Counted from the stretch's first letter, positions 16,629 through 25,127 are shown. The stretch: DNA of 64,000 nucleotides from an uncultured Dehalococcoidia bacterium (GCA_958296225.1 OY282456.1:248001-312000), one strand, 5' to 3'. Program-made: numbers and translations. Notes: generated by a model not told the origin, from the sequence alone.

Positions 16629-17118
16629 ATGGCGCGTAAAGTCCACCGCCAGATTATAGAACTGGTGCTGAAAGCGGCGGAACTGGCCCAATCGATAGGT
16701 ATTGCCAACCTGCTACAACCCGGGCTGGTCAAGGAAATGATTATTGCCGAGATTCTGGGCCACACACTCATCCAGTCCAAGCGCGATGCTGACGCGCACG
16801 CGGCCGGCAATCCTGATGAAAAAGTACGAATACCTTTCCTGCAAAGAGGGTGGCAGCGGGCAACTGGACCGGATGTTCAAGACTCCACCAGAGCGGCGGG
16901 CGGAATCGCTAACCCGCATCACACGCAATGCTAAGATTTACTTTGCCGTGTTCTATGCTGACAATCAAACCCGGTGCAAGGTCATCTACGAACTGGAACC
17001 GGATACGGTGCTTGCCGAAGCCGAGCGTCAGCTGGACCGAAGCCGTAACGCTATCTCCCATGTCGGCTTTTCCGTCGGTTGGGCAAGCAGGAACGGGCGA
17101 ATAGTGTACGAAGACTGA
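16629..17118 (+). pseudogene. Type II restriction endonuclease-like gene, frameshifted
   Basis: Starts one base after the methyltransferase stop. The first frame (ARKVHRQIIELVLKAAELA to AGNPDEK) continues in the next frame (YEYLSCKEGGSGQLDRMFK onward) after a run of five A at 16819-16823. Removing one A gives a single protein of about 162 residues. The stretch AEILGH, SKRDADAH and EKYEYLSCKEG has the D and E-x-K pattern of PD-(D/E)xK nucleases. As read, the nuclease would be truncated at about residue 100. A real mutation, ribosomal frameshifting at the A run or a sequencing error are all possible. Confidence 0.65.
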
Positions 17119-17251
17119 TTTCGTTATGCCAGGCCCGGTTGCCAGCATCGCCGGCCTCTGGCACAATGATGAACTGCAACCTGAATCATCGGTTCAACCC
17201 TGCCCCTGTTTCGCAGCGATTGAACCGCCCAACCAACGGAGGTATCATCCG

Positions 17252-18541
17252 GTGGCGTTTATCAAAGGATTGAAGTGTCGGGAGTGCGGCCGGGAGTACC
17301 CGGGCGACCCCTTGAACGTCTGCGATTTCTGTTTCGGCCCCCTCGAGGTCATATACGACTACGTAACCATCTCTGAGGTCATCAGCCACCGGCGCATCGC
17401 CGACGGGCCGGTGAGCATCTGGCGCTATCAGGACCTGCTCCCCGCCAACGCCGATGACCCGGTGGACATCATGGCCGGCTATACCCCGCTGCTCAAGGCC
17501 AAAAACCTGGGCCGGCGGCTGGGCCTGAACAACCTCTACATCAAGAACGACAGCGTCAATCCGTCCTTTTCCTTCAAAGACCGGGTGGTATCCGTAGCGG
17601 CCACCAAAGCCGTCGAGTTCGGCTACGACACGCTGGCCTGCGCCAGCACCGGCAACCTGGCCTGCAGCGTGGCCGCCCACGCCGCCCGGGCCGGCATTGA
17701 CGCCGTGGTGTTCATCCCCGCCGACCTGGAGCGGGGCAAGGTCATCGGCGCCGCCGTGTACAACCCGACCCTCGTGGCCGTGGAAGGCACCTACGATGAG
17801 GTCAACCGCCTGTGCAGCGAAATCAGCGACAACTACAACTGGGCCTTCGTCAACATCAATATGCGCCCCTACTACGCCGAGGGCAGCAAGACCCTGGGCT
17901 ACGAGGTGGCCGAGCAGCTGGGCTGGCGCATCCCCGACCACGTGGTAATCCCGTCGGCGTCGGGCGCTATGTTCACCAAAATCTGGAAGGGATTTAACGA
18001 GTTGGCCTGCCTGGGCCTGCTGGACGGCGTGGCCCCCATCCCCTTCGGCGCTGACCAGAACACCGTGCATCATCCCGCCGTAACCACCCGGATGCATATG
18101 GCGCAGGCCGCCGGCTGCTGTCCCATCGTTACCGCCTGGGAGAACCACCGGAACCAGATTCGTCCGGTGCGCCCCGACAGCATCGCCAAGTCCCTGGCCA
18201 TCGGCAACCCCGCCGACGGCATCTATGCCCTGCGGGTCATCCGCGAGTCCGACGGCAGCGGGTACGCCGTACCCGAAAACCAGGTGGTGGACGGCATCAA
18301 GCTGCTGGCTGAGACCGAGGGCATATTCACCGAAACCGCCGGCGGCGTAACCGTGTCCACGCTGCAATACCTGGCCGAAACCGGCGCCATCGGCCCCGAC
18401 GAGCTGACCGTGGCCTACATCACCGGCAACGGCCTGAAAACCCAGGAGGCGGTTGAAGCGGTGGTCAACCCGCTGCTGGTAAAACCGATGATGGGTTCCT
18501 TTGAGGCGGCTCTGGAAAACCGCATCGCCGCGCGAGCGTAG
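17252..18541 (+). CDS. thrC: Threonine synthase (PLP, fold-type II)
   Basis: 429 residues. The N-terminus carries a Zn-ribbon-like CRECGREYPGDPLNVCDFC (residues 10-28). The PLP lysine lies in NPSFSFKDRVV (about residue 110), followed by STGNLACSVAAHAARAG. It converts O-phosphohomoserine to threonine. GTG 17252 follows GGAGG at nine bases. It heads an operon with a NIL-domain protein and a MoaD/ThiS-like protein, which suggests a link with sulfur-carrier chemistry; a sulfhydrylase-type reaction on activated homoserine is an alternative worth considering. Confidence 0.88.
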   Translation: MAFIKGLKCRECGREYPGDPLNVCDFCFGPLEVIYDYVTISEVISHRRIADGPVSIWRYQDLLPANADDPVDIMAGYTPLLKAKNLGRRLGLNNLYIKNDSVNPSFSFKDRVVSVAATKAVEFGYDTLACASTGNLACSVAAHAARAGIDAVVFIPADLERGKVIGAAVYNPTLVAVEGTYDEVNRLCSEISDNYNWAFVNINMRPYYAEGSKTLGYEVAEQLGWRIPDHVVIPSASGAMFTKIWKGFNELACLGLLDGVAPIPFGADQNTVHHPAVTTRMHMAQAAGCCPIVTAWENHRNQIRPVRPDSIAKSLAIGNPADGIYALRVIRESDGSGYAVPENQVVDGIKLLAETEGIFTETAGGVTVSTLQYLAETGAIGPDELTVAYITGNGLKTQEAVEAVVNPLLVKPMMGSFEAALENRIAARA

Positions 18542-18547
18542 GGCATT

Positions 18548-18790
18548 ATGGCAAAACAACGGGTGCGGTTCACTTTCTCCGGCGACCTGGTGCGCGAGCC
18601 GATTATCTATCGCCTGGGCCGGGACTTCCACGTTATTACCAACATCCGCCGCGCCGACGTGCGCGCCGACGTGGGCTGGGTGGTGCTGGAGCTGGACGGC
18701 TCCGAGGACGACATCCAGCAGGGCCTGGCTTGGGTCAGCGCCACCGGCGTCCGCGTGGACCCCATCGCTGGCGACGTAATTGAAGGCTGA
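18548..18790 (+). CDS. NIL-domain protein
   Basis: 80 residues, a stand-alone NIL (ACT-like) domain: RVRFTFSGDLVREPIIYRLG, then VITNIRRADVRADVGWVVLE and the C-terminal VRVDPI. NIL domains occur in methionine ABC transporters and in ferredoxin fusions linked to homocysteine synthesis. It begins six bases after thrC and precedes the MoaD-like gene, so a joint role in sulfur amino acid synthesis is inferred. Confidence 0.88.
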   Translation: MAKQRVRFTFSGDLVREPIIYRLGRDFHVITNIRRADVRADVGWVVLELDGSEDDIQQGLAWVSATGVRVDPIAGDVIEG

Positions 18791-18828
18791 CACCGGCCAA
18801 TTTCGTAAGCAAAAAGAGGAGTTTCCCA

Positions 18829-19107
18829 ATGGGCGTTTTGGTACGCATCCCCACCCCGCTGCGACGCATGACCGGCGGCGCCGACAAGGTTGAGCTGGAA
18901 GTAGCCGACCTGTCCCAAATGATTGACCAGCTGGAAGGCGACTACCCAGGCTTCAAAGAGCGGCTGCTGGACGAAGAAGGCGAACTGCGCTACTTCGTCA
19001 ACATCTACGTCAACGGCGAAGACATCCGCTTTGACCAGGGCCTGAAAACCGGCATCAAATCCGGCGACGAAATCAGCATCGTGCCTGCCGTAGCCGGCGG
19101 CGGCTAG
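18829..19107 (+). CDS. MoaD/ThiS-family sulfur-carrier protein
   Basis: 92 residues, a ubiquitin-like beta-grasp protein: VRIPTPLRRMTGG at the N-terminus, RYFVNIYVNGEDIRF in the middle and IKSGDEISIVPAVAGGG at the C-terminus. The C-terminal Gly-Gly is the site of adenylation and thiocarboxylation in this family. AGAGGAG precedes the ATG. Placement after thrC-NIL points to a sulfur donor for amino acid synthesis rather than to molybdopterin, but this is inference; no E1-like gene is nearby. Confidence 0.88.
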   Translation: MGVLVRIPTPLRRMTGGADKVELEVADLSQMIDQLEGDYPGFKERLLDEEGELRYFVNIYVNGEDIRFDQGLKTGIKSGDEISIVPAVAGGG

Positions 19108-19112
19108 CGCCG

Positions 19113-19754
19113 GTGGCTACGCCGGCCGCCGGGCCGTCCCGGCGACAAATTGACCGCCTGGGAGAGCGTTTGCGGGCGGGCATTACGCCTGATGACCGCG
19201 TACCCCTTGATGACTACCGGGAATCGTTTTTTGAGACGTTGCTGGCAGTCAACTTTGACTTGGGGCGATTGCGTATCGGGGAATCGGACGGCGGACGGTT
19301 GAAACGCCCGGAGTCCATAATCGCCAAGCTGGAGCGGGATTCCCGCATCCGGCTGTCCCGGATGCAGGACATCGCCGGCTGCCGCCTGGTAGCGGAGGAC
19401 AAAGCCGAGCAGGATGCAATCTACGCCCGGCTGCAAAGCGATTTTGACGTCTATCGGGCTTATGACATCCGCGAGACGCCCCACAGCGGCTACCGCGCCG
19501 TCCATGTCGTCGTCCGTCGCGGCGACAAGTTCGTTGAGGTGCAGGTTCGTACTCGCAACCAGCGGCAATGGGCGCGCCTGTCGGAGCTGGCTACCTCTTA
19601 CGATTCCACCGTCAAATATGGCGGCGGTGACCCCGCAATCCGACAAGCCCTTGACGCGCTGTCCGAAGCTTACTGGGCTTATGACCAAGCCGGCGAAAGG
19701 CCGCCACCCGACATTGCCCGCGATGCTGAGGCGCGCATCGCCCGTATGCGCTGA
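19113..19754 (+). CDS. RelA/SpoT-domain protein, single-domain (possible toxSAS)
   Basis: 213 residues. Only the synthetase domain is present: RLKRPESIIAKLERDSRI, LSRMQDIAGCRLVAEDKAEQ, YDIRETPHSGYRAVHVVV and VEVQVRTRNQRQWARLSE. No HD hydrolase, TGS or ACT domain. It would make (p)ppGpp-like nucleotides or, if a toxSAS, modify tRNA or nucleotide pools. GTG 19113 lies five bases after the MoaD stop without its own Shine-Dalgarno, so it is coupled to that operon. The gene 83 bp downstream is a candidate antitoxin. Confidence 0.85.
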   Translation: MATPAAGPSRRQIDRLGERLRAGITPDDRVPLDDYRESFFETLLAVNFDLGRLRIGESDGGRLKRPESIIAKLERDSRIRLSRMQDIAGCRLVAEDKAEQDAIYARLQSDFDVYRAYDIRETPHSGYRAVHVVVRRGDKFVEVQVRTRNQRQWARLSELATSYDSTVKYGGGDPAIRQALDALSEAYWAYDQAGERPPPDIARDAEARIARMR

Positions 19755-19837
19755 CGGTTACGGCCCCGGCCGTAATCTCTAAGTGTGGTACACTGGCCCG
19801 GCATAGCCTTGCAGAAAGCATCACAGGAGAGGACGCT

Positions 19838-20170
19838 ATGGATACGGCCCCAAAATGGTTCCTCGTTGAATACGACCGCCACCGGCACAAGCTATGCAAC
19901 TTGACCGAATACACAGAGCCGGAGCAGCGTCAAGCAGCGTGGGAACGGTTGAAGGAACTGGAAGGGGAACAATTCCCGGAGTTGCAGCGTTTCGTCAAAA
20001 CCGGCATCCCTTTGCGGATGGAGTACGTCTTGCTGCTGGCCGACTCGGTGGAAACGCTCCGCATCACCCACGGCAACTATTTTGACGGGCCGGACATTAC
20101 CGACGCGGAAATCGCCGAAATCCACCGCCGCAGGCGGGAGAGCCGGCTGACCCCGGCCGCAGCCGATTAG
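19838..20170 (+). CDS. Unknown 110-residue protein downstream of the RelA/SpoT gene
   Basis: The protein starts TAPKWFLVEYDRHRHKL and ends in a charged region with ADSVETLRITHGNYFD. It is soluble, acidic and basic in patches, with no signal peptide. The ATG follows AGGAGAGG, and TACACT (near 19788) may be its own -10. It recalls small proteins seen next to RelA/SpoT-domain genes, which I infer may be antitoxins. A hairpin terminator follows at 20201. Confidence 0.65.
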   Translation: MDTAPKWFLVEYDRHRHKLCNLTEYTEPEQRQAAWERLKELEGEQFPELQRFVKTGIPLRMEYVLLLADSVETLRITHGNYFDGPDITDAEIAEIHRRRRESRLTPAAAD

Positions 20171-20200
20171 CTCACGGCCCTTGCCCCCGTCCCTCCCGCC

Positions 20201-20235
20201 AACGCCCGGCCGGCGTATTGCCATTGCCGGGCGTT
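20201..20235. terminator. Bidirectional terminator between convergent operons
   Basis: AACGCCCGGC/GCCGGGCGTT, a 10-bp perfect stem with a 15-base loop and four T on the plus side. It separates the plus-strand gene ending at 20170 from the minus-strand ABC ATPase ending at 20254. Confidence 0.65.
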
Positions 20236-20253
20236 TTCGGCAGAGGCGCTGCG

Positions 20254-21267
20254 TCAGAACAGATGGCACGCCACCTGATGCACCGGCGTCAGTTGCCGCG
20301 TCTGCGGGTCGTCCGTCGCGCAGCGCTCCATCGCCATCGGGCAGCGGGGATGGAAGTGGCAGCCGGTGGGCGGGTTCAGCGGCGACGGCACCTCTCCCGA
20401 GATAACCATCTCCTCCCGCTCAATGTCGGGATGCGACGGCAGCGAGGCGGCGATGAGCGCCTTCGTGTAAGGATGGCTGGGATTGGCGAACAGTTCCCGC
20501 GTGGGCGCTTCCTCCACCATCCGCCCCAGGTACATCACGCCCACCTGGTGGCTCATGTAGCGCACCGTGGCCAGGTTGTGGGCGATGAGCAGATAGCTGA
20601 CGCCGTACTGGTTCTGCAAGTTGCGCAGCAGGTTCATAATCTGGGCGCGGATGGACACGTCCAGCGCCGACACCGGCTCGTCCAGCACAATCACCTTGGG
20701 GCGCAGCGACAGGGCGCGGGCGATGGCGATGCGCTGCCGCTGGCCGCCGCTGAACTCGTGGGGATAGTAGTCCCCCTGCGCCTGGCGGAGGCCCACGTCC
20801 TGCAGCAGCGTTTCCAGCTGCTCTTGCGCTTCGTGCTTGCCCATCGGGTGGTTGGTCAGCAGCGGCTCCATGATGATGGAACCCACGCGCATCCGCGGAT
20901 TCAGCGAACTCCACGGGTCCTGGAACACGGCCTGCACCGATGCCCGGTACTCCCGCCGGTCGGCGCCGCTGAACTCTTTGGCGTCCTTCCCGTTGAAACG
21001 GATGACGCCGCCGGTGGGCGTCTCCACCTGCAAAACCATCCGCGCCGTGGTCGTCTTGCCGCACCCCGACTCGCCCACCAGGCTGTAGGTTTCACCTTCC
21101 CGGATGCGGAAAGACACCCCGTCCACCGCCTTGACCTCCCCCACCGCGCGGCGCATTATCACGCCCTTGGTGATGGGAAAATACTTGCGGATGTTTTCCA
21201 GCTCGATGATGCCGCCGCCGCTCCGGGCGGCGGTAGGGGCATCGGCATCGGTAAGCGCCTGGGTCAT
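20254..21267 (-). CDS. Oligopeptide/dipeptide ABC transporter ATP-binding protein (OppF/DppF type)
   Basis: 337 residues. Walker A GESGCGKTTTARM (about 66), Q-loop region VFQDPWSSLNPRM, signature EFSGGQRQRIAIARAL, Walker B VIVLDEPVSALD, H-loop IAHNLATV, and the Cys-rich C-terminal oligopeptide extension (CHFHPRCPMAMERC). ATG 21267 follows AAAAGGAG at eight bases. It pairs with the OppD-type gene 14 bp upstream; no permease or binding protein genes are adjacent. Confidence 0.93.
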   Translation of the reverse strand: MTQALTDADAPTAARSGGGIIELENIRKYFPITKGVIMRRAVGEVKAVDGVSFRIREGETYSLVGESGCGKTTTARMVLQVETPTGGVIRFNGKDAKEFSGADRREYRASVQAVFQDPWSSLNPRMRVGSIIMEPLLTNHPMGKHEAQEQLETLLQDVGLRQAQGDYYPHEFSGGQRQRIAIARALSLRPKVIVLDEPVSALDVSIRAQIMNLLRNLQNQYGVSYLLIAHNLATVRYMSHQVGVMYLGRMVEEAPTRELFANPSHPYTKALIAASLPSHPDIEREEMVISGEVPSPLNPPTGCHFHPRCPMAMERCATDDPQTRQLTPVHQVACHLF

Positions 21268-21281
21268 CAACGGCTCTCCTT

Positions 21282-22277
21282 TTAGCGGGCGTCCGGCGTC
21301 AACTGCCAGCAGGTTGCCATGTGCCGCGGCTCCACTTCCACCGGCGGCGGAAACTCCTCGCGGCAGCGGTCAAAGACATACGGGCAGCGGTCGGCGAAGG
21401 TGCAGCCCGGCGGCAAATCGTCCAGCGCCGGCGGCTGCCCCTCAATGGAGTACAGAAAATCCACGTCCTCGTCCACGTTGGGCACCGAGCGCATCAGCGC
21501 CTCGGTGTAGGGATGCTGCGGGTTGTTGAACAGCTCCCGCACGTCGGCAATCTCTGCCACCCGCCCGGCGTACATCACGGCCACCCGGTCGCACATCTTG
21601 GCGACGATGCCGAAGTCGTGGGTGATGAAGATGATGGCCATTCCCGTATCTTCCTGCAGCTCCTTGAGCAGGGCAAGATACTGGTACTGGATGGTGGCGT
21701 CCAGCGACGTAGTGGCCTCATCGGCGATGAGCACGTTGGGCGCGCCGGCCACGGCGATGGCCCCGACCACCCGCTGCCGCATCCCGCCGGACATTTGATG
21801 TGGGAAGTTGGAAAAGCGCGAATCGGCCGCGGGGATTTTCACCTTTTCCAGCAGTTCAATGGCGCGGGCGCGCAGGCTGGTGCTCCGGCTTTCGTCGCTC
21901 TGCCGCAGCGTCTCGATAACCTGGTTGCCCACCGTGTACACCGGGTTCAGCGATGTCATCGGGTCCTGCAAAATCATGCAGATTTCCTTGCCCCGAATCT
22001 GACGCATCTCGGCGGCGGATTTTTGCAGCAAGTCCTCGCCCTTGTACAGAATCTCCCCGCCCACAGTGCGACCGGCCGGCCCCGGCACCAGGCCCATAAT
22101 GGACAGCGCGGTCATGCTTTTGCCGGAGCCGGATTCTCCAACGACGCCCAGGGTTTCGCCGGGATACAACTCAAAGCTGACGCCATCAACGGCTTTGACA
22201 GTGCCGGTGCGGGTGAAGAAATAGGTCTGGAGGTCTTTCACCTCCAGAATGGGCTGCGTAGCGGCGACGGTAATCAC
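21282..22277 (-). CDS. Oligopeptide/dipeptide ABC transporter ATP-binding protein (OppD/DppD type)
   Basis: 331 residues. Walker A GESGSGKSMTALS, Q-loop ILQDPMTSLNPV, signature-like QMSGGMRQRVVGAIAV, Walker B VLIADEATTSLD, H-loop ITHDFG, and C-terminal CTFADRCPYVFDRC. GTG 22277 follows GAGGAG at eight bases. The operon has only the two ATPases; upstream is an insertion-element remnant, so the transmembrane genes may have been separated or lie elsewhere. Confidence 0.93.
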   Translation of the reverse strand: MITVAATQPILEVKDLQTYFFTRTGTVKAVDGVSFELYPGETLGVVGESGSGKSMTALSIMGLVPGPAGRTVGGEILYKGEDLLQKSAAEMRQIRGKEICMILQDPMTSLNPVYTVGNQVIETLRQSDESRSTSLRARAIELLEKVKIPAADSRFSNFPHQMSGGMRQRVVGAIAVAGAPNVLIADEATTSLDATIQYQYLALLKELQEDTGMAIIFITHDFGIVAKMCDRVAVMYAGRVAEIADVRELFNNPQHPYTEALMRSVPNVDEDVDFLYSIEGQPPALDDLPPGCTFADRCPYVFDRCREEFPPPVEVEPRHMATCWQLTPDAR

Positions 22278-22351
22278 GGCGCAATCTCCTCGCGATAATG
22301 CCGCCAAAGGGTAGCGCAAAGCGGGCGGAGTGGCAAGTGGATAACCCAACC

Positions 22352-22633
22352 GGCGGCGTTCCGTTTCAGGTGGTTTGGTTGCAGGATGGCCACAAATACC
22401 CGTCCCGTTGCAGCAGTCGTTGCCGCAGGCTTGGGATGACTGCCAGCCCTTATGCCCGGACTGCGGCCTGGCGATGCACCGGCGTCATCGCTATGCCCGC
22501 ACTATCACCACCCGCTACGGCGCGCTACGGTTGCAGATGCCGGTGTTCCGCGGCGGCGAGTGCGGCCGGATGGCCAGCGGCGCCGACCGGCCGGGTGCGG
22601 CCGAGCGCCGTCAAACTGAAACGGAACACTGCC
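22352..22633 (+). mobile_element. Internally deleted copy of the 1076-bp insertion sequence
   Basis: About 282 bp. The left end GGCGGCGTTCCGTTTCAGG and right end AAACGGAACACTGCC match the full element's terminal repeats. Between them lies the zinc-finger-like 5' part of orfA (CPDCGLAMHRRHRYARTITT in one frame), but the ATG region and all of orfB are missing. Frameshifts within the remaining orfA and no obvious flanking duplication show it is old. It sits between the ABC ATPase operon and tatD. Confidence 0.75.
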
Positions 22634-22731
22634 GCGCCGCCGCCGTTAGGGGAAGGCCGGGGCCGGCGATGCTATACTAGGGGCGGATTCGCCCGCCATA
22701 GTACAGCGCACGCCGCGCGGAGGCCCGCCCG

Positions 22732-23583
22732 ATGCCCGCATCCCCCGTCTTTTGCGACGCTCACACCCACCTTGACCAGTATGCGCCGGAGGAAATACCC
22801 GGCATCCTGGAACGCTCGCGGGAGGCCGGCGTCGGCTACATCCTGCTGGCCGGCACCACTATTGAATCCACGGAGCGCTGCATCGCGCTGGCCGACGCGC
22901 ATCCCATGTTTTATGCCGGGGTGGGCATCCATCCTATGCAGGCCGACCGGCCCGTGGACGATGATACCTACGGCCGGCTGGAAGCGCTGGCCCGCGCTAA
23001 TCCCCGCGTCGTCTGCATCTCCGAAGTCGGCCTGGACTACCTGCCCGCCTCGCCCGACCACGCGGTGCAGGCCCAGGTTTTCCGCGCGCACATCCATCTC
23101 GCCAAGAGCCTGGGGCTGCCCATCATCTTTCACTCGCGGGAGTCGCATCCGGCGGTGTTCCGGGTGTTGCGCGAGGAGAACGCCGGCCTGGTCGGCGGCG
23201 CCATGCACTATTTCCAGGGCGACGCGGCAACGGCGCGGGAGGCCATCGACTGCGGCTTTTTCATCTCCCTGGCCCGCCCCCTGACCCGGCTGCCGGAATT
23301 GCGGGAAGTGGCCCGCAGTATCCCCCTGGAGCATATCGTCCTGGAAACCGACGCCTACCCGCAGCCCTTTAAGAAGTACCGCCAGAACTGGACGGAACCC
23401 CGCCACCTGGCCGACGTAGCCCAGTGCCTGGCCACGGTCAAGGGCATATCGGTGGCCGAGGTGGCCGAAGTGACCACCGCCAACCTGAGCCGCCTGCTGC
23501 GGTTGGACACGCCAACCGCTCCGGGCGTCGTCAACCCGCAAGGAGGCCAACCTGATGACCACCCAGCGCGAATATCCTCTTGA
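22732..23583 (+). CDS. TatD-family metal-dependent hydrolase
   Basis: 283 residues. Metal ligands: FCDAHTHLDQ at the N-terminus, ISEVGLDYLPA (Glu), FHSRESH (His), MHYFQG and VLETDAYPQ (Asp). These are the TatD-type amidohydrolase signature; members are DNases or deacylases. Somewhat longer than usual at the C-terminus. The 3' end overlaps the glycosylase gene by 29 bp. A TATACT -10-like box lies near 22673, just after the IS remnant. Confidence 0.88.
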   Translation: MPASPVFCDAHTHLDQYAPEEIPGILERSREAGVGYILLAGTTIESTERCIALADAHPMFYAGVGIHPMQADRPVDDDTYGRLEALARANPRVVCISEVGLDYLPASPDHAVQAQVFRAHIHLAKSLGLPIIFHSRESHPAVFRVLREENAGLVGGAMHYFQGDAATAREAIDCGFFISLARPLTRLPELREVARSIPLEHIVLETDAYPQPFKKYRQNWTEPRHLADVAQCLATVKGISVAEVAEVTTANLSRLLRLDTPTAPGVVNPQGGQPDDHPARISS

Positions 23584-24031
23584 CCGCCAGCCGCCGGCCC
23601 AGGTCGTCCCCCAAAGCCTCAACGACTATCTGGAAGTGATGACCAAAGCCGTTTTCCAGAGCGGTATGTCCTGGCAGGTAGTCAACAGCAAGTGGCCCGG
23701 CTTTCAGGCCGGGTTCCAGGGCTTTGACGTGGCCGCCGTCGCCGCAATGGACGAATCCGCCATCGACACCCTGGCCGCCGACACCCGCATCATCCGCAAC
23801 CGCCGCAAAATCGTCGCCACCGTCCACAACGCCCAGCGGCTGATTGAGCTGGAGGAGGAATACGGCGGCGACATCCGCAACTACCTGCGCTCCCACGCCG
23901 ACTTTTACGCCGCGCTGAAAGACGTGCATAAGCAGTTCAAGTATATGGGCGACACCGGCACCTACTACTGGCTCTACGTCCTGGGCGAGGAAGTCCCCGA
24001 CTATGGCGAGTTCTGCAACCGCAACAAGTAA
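23555..24031 (+). CDS. DNA-3-methyladenine glycosylase I family protein (Tag-like)
   Basis: 158 residues. The HhH-glycosylase core of the Tag family: TKAVFQSGMSWQVVNSKWPG, FQGFDVAAVAAMDESAIDTL, DTRIIRNRRKIVATVHNA. It is shorter and more diverged at the C-terminus than E. coli Tag (about 187), lacking the obvious Cys/His zinc snap, so substrate range may differ. AAGGAGG precedes the ATG, inside the end of tatD. Base-excision repair is the likely role. Confidence 0.82.
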   Translation: MTTQREYPLDRQPPAQVVPQSLNDYLEVMTKAVFQSGMSWQVVNSKWPGFQAGFQGFDVAAVAAMDESAIDTLAADTRIIRNRRKIVATVHNAQRLIELEEEYGGDIRNYLRSHADFYAALKDVHKQFKYMGDTGTYYWLYVLGEEVPDYGEFCNRNK

Positions 24032-24130
24032 CCTATTGTCATTGCCGGCGCAGCGTGGCAATCTCACATCAGCTCGTCAAAATCCAAAATCCTGTCCATC
24101 GTAAAAACTACCCTCCCAGAGGTTGACGCC

Positions 24131-24721
24131 ATGGCTACTCCCGCAACCTGCCAACTGGCCCTGAAAGAATGGGCCGTCACCGTCAAAGCCCTGGCCGACG
24201 GCGACCAGATTATGATGCTCCGCAAAGGCGGCATCCACGAGGAGAGCAAGGACTTCCGCGTGGTGCATCCCGAGTTCCTGCTCTATCCCACCTACCTGCA
24301 CCAGCGGGAAGACCTGCTGAAAGACAGCCACCAACCCACCCTGCGCCAGCTGCTGGCCGACCACCCGGCCGACAACGACGCCGTAACCTTCACCCACTGG
24401 GCGCGGGTTCAAGAGCTGCTGGAAATCGACCGGCCGGGCAAGGTGGCCGACCTCGCCCCGCACCACATCTGGACGGACACCTACGCCCAATCCCGCCTGC
24501 ACTGGAAGCCCATGGTGCCGCTGACCATTATGCTGCTGCGGGTGTACCGGATGGCAGCGCCGGTAACCGCGCCCTACATCCCCGAATACGGCGGCTGCAA
24601 GTCCTGGGTGGACATCATCCCCACGGTACGCCTCGGCGAGCTGACGCCGGTGGTGGACGACGCCCGGTTTGGGGAGATGGTGGAAGCGGTGCGGGGCAGC
24701 CTGGGGCTGGTGCCGGCCTAA
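24131..24721 (+). CDS. DUF1802 family protein
   Basis: 196 residues. It begins with CQLALKEWAVTVKALADGDQ and contains LRKGGIHEESKDFRVVHPEF, the hallmark of DUF1802, an uncharacterised family common in Cyanobacteria and Chloroflexota. The rest is LAPHHIWTDTYAQSRLHWKP. Monocistronic; the stretch before it (24032-24130) contains two short dispersed intergenic repeats. Confidence 0.85.
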   Translation: MATPATCQLALKEWAVTVKALADGDQIMMLRKGGIHEESKDFRVVHPEFLLYPTYLHQREDLLKDSHQPTLRQLLADHPADNDAVTFTHWARVQELLEIDRPGKVADLAPHHIWTDTYAQSRLHWKPMVPLTIMLLRVYRMAAPVTAPYIPEYGGCKSWVDIIPTVRLGELTPVVDDARFGEMVEAVRGSLGLVPA

Positions 24722-24809
24722 CGGGTTCGGAACTGCTGACAGTTGCCCGTTGACGGCCAGCGTCCGGGTCCGCTAAACCATAGCCATCCTGTTTTGGGAG
24801 CGGCAAACG

Positions 24810-25124
24810 ATGAGCTTGTCAATCGGCGTGGTCAACATTGAGTATCTGCCCCGACCGCCCCGGCTTATGTACAAATTCATGCTGGACTTGATGGCAGACC
24901 CGGCCGTTGGAACTGATCTGGATTTGTTAGACGACACATCGCCATGGGAGGTTGGCGATGCGGGCAACATTTTCTATGAATTTGAAAGGGACGAGCTGCT
25001 CCGTCGCGCCGACGGGTGGGCTGCCAAACAGCGCATAGACGCAGCCGACCGGGCAACGCTGCTGCAATGGGTTGACGATTTGCCCTGGCGGGGCGACTCC
25101 ATCACCCTGCATCTGAACATCTGA
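24810..25124 (+). CDS. Unknown 104-residue protein heading the R-M operon
   Basis: Soluble, acidic, no motif recognised; contains MYKFMLDLMADPAVGTDLD and ends LPWRGDSITLHLNI. GGGAG precedes ATG 24810 at nine bases. The methyltransferase starts three bases after its stop, so it is probably co-transcribed. A controller protein would be expected to have an HTH, and none is evident here. Confidence 0.65.
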   Translation: MSLSIGVVNIEYLPRPPRLMYKFMLDLMADPAVGTDLDLLDDTSPWEVGDAGNIFYEFERDELLRRADGWAAKQRIDAADRATLLQWVDDLPWRGDSITLHLNI

Positions 25125-25127
25125 ACG

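Noticed and set aside
17186..18829. 547-codon frame antisense to thrC
   Set aside because: Shadow of thrC; His/Gly/Val-rich composition typical of a reversed GC-rich gene.
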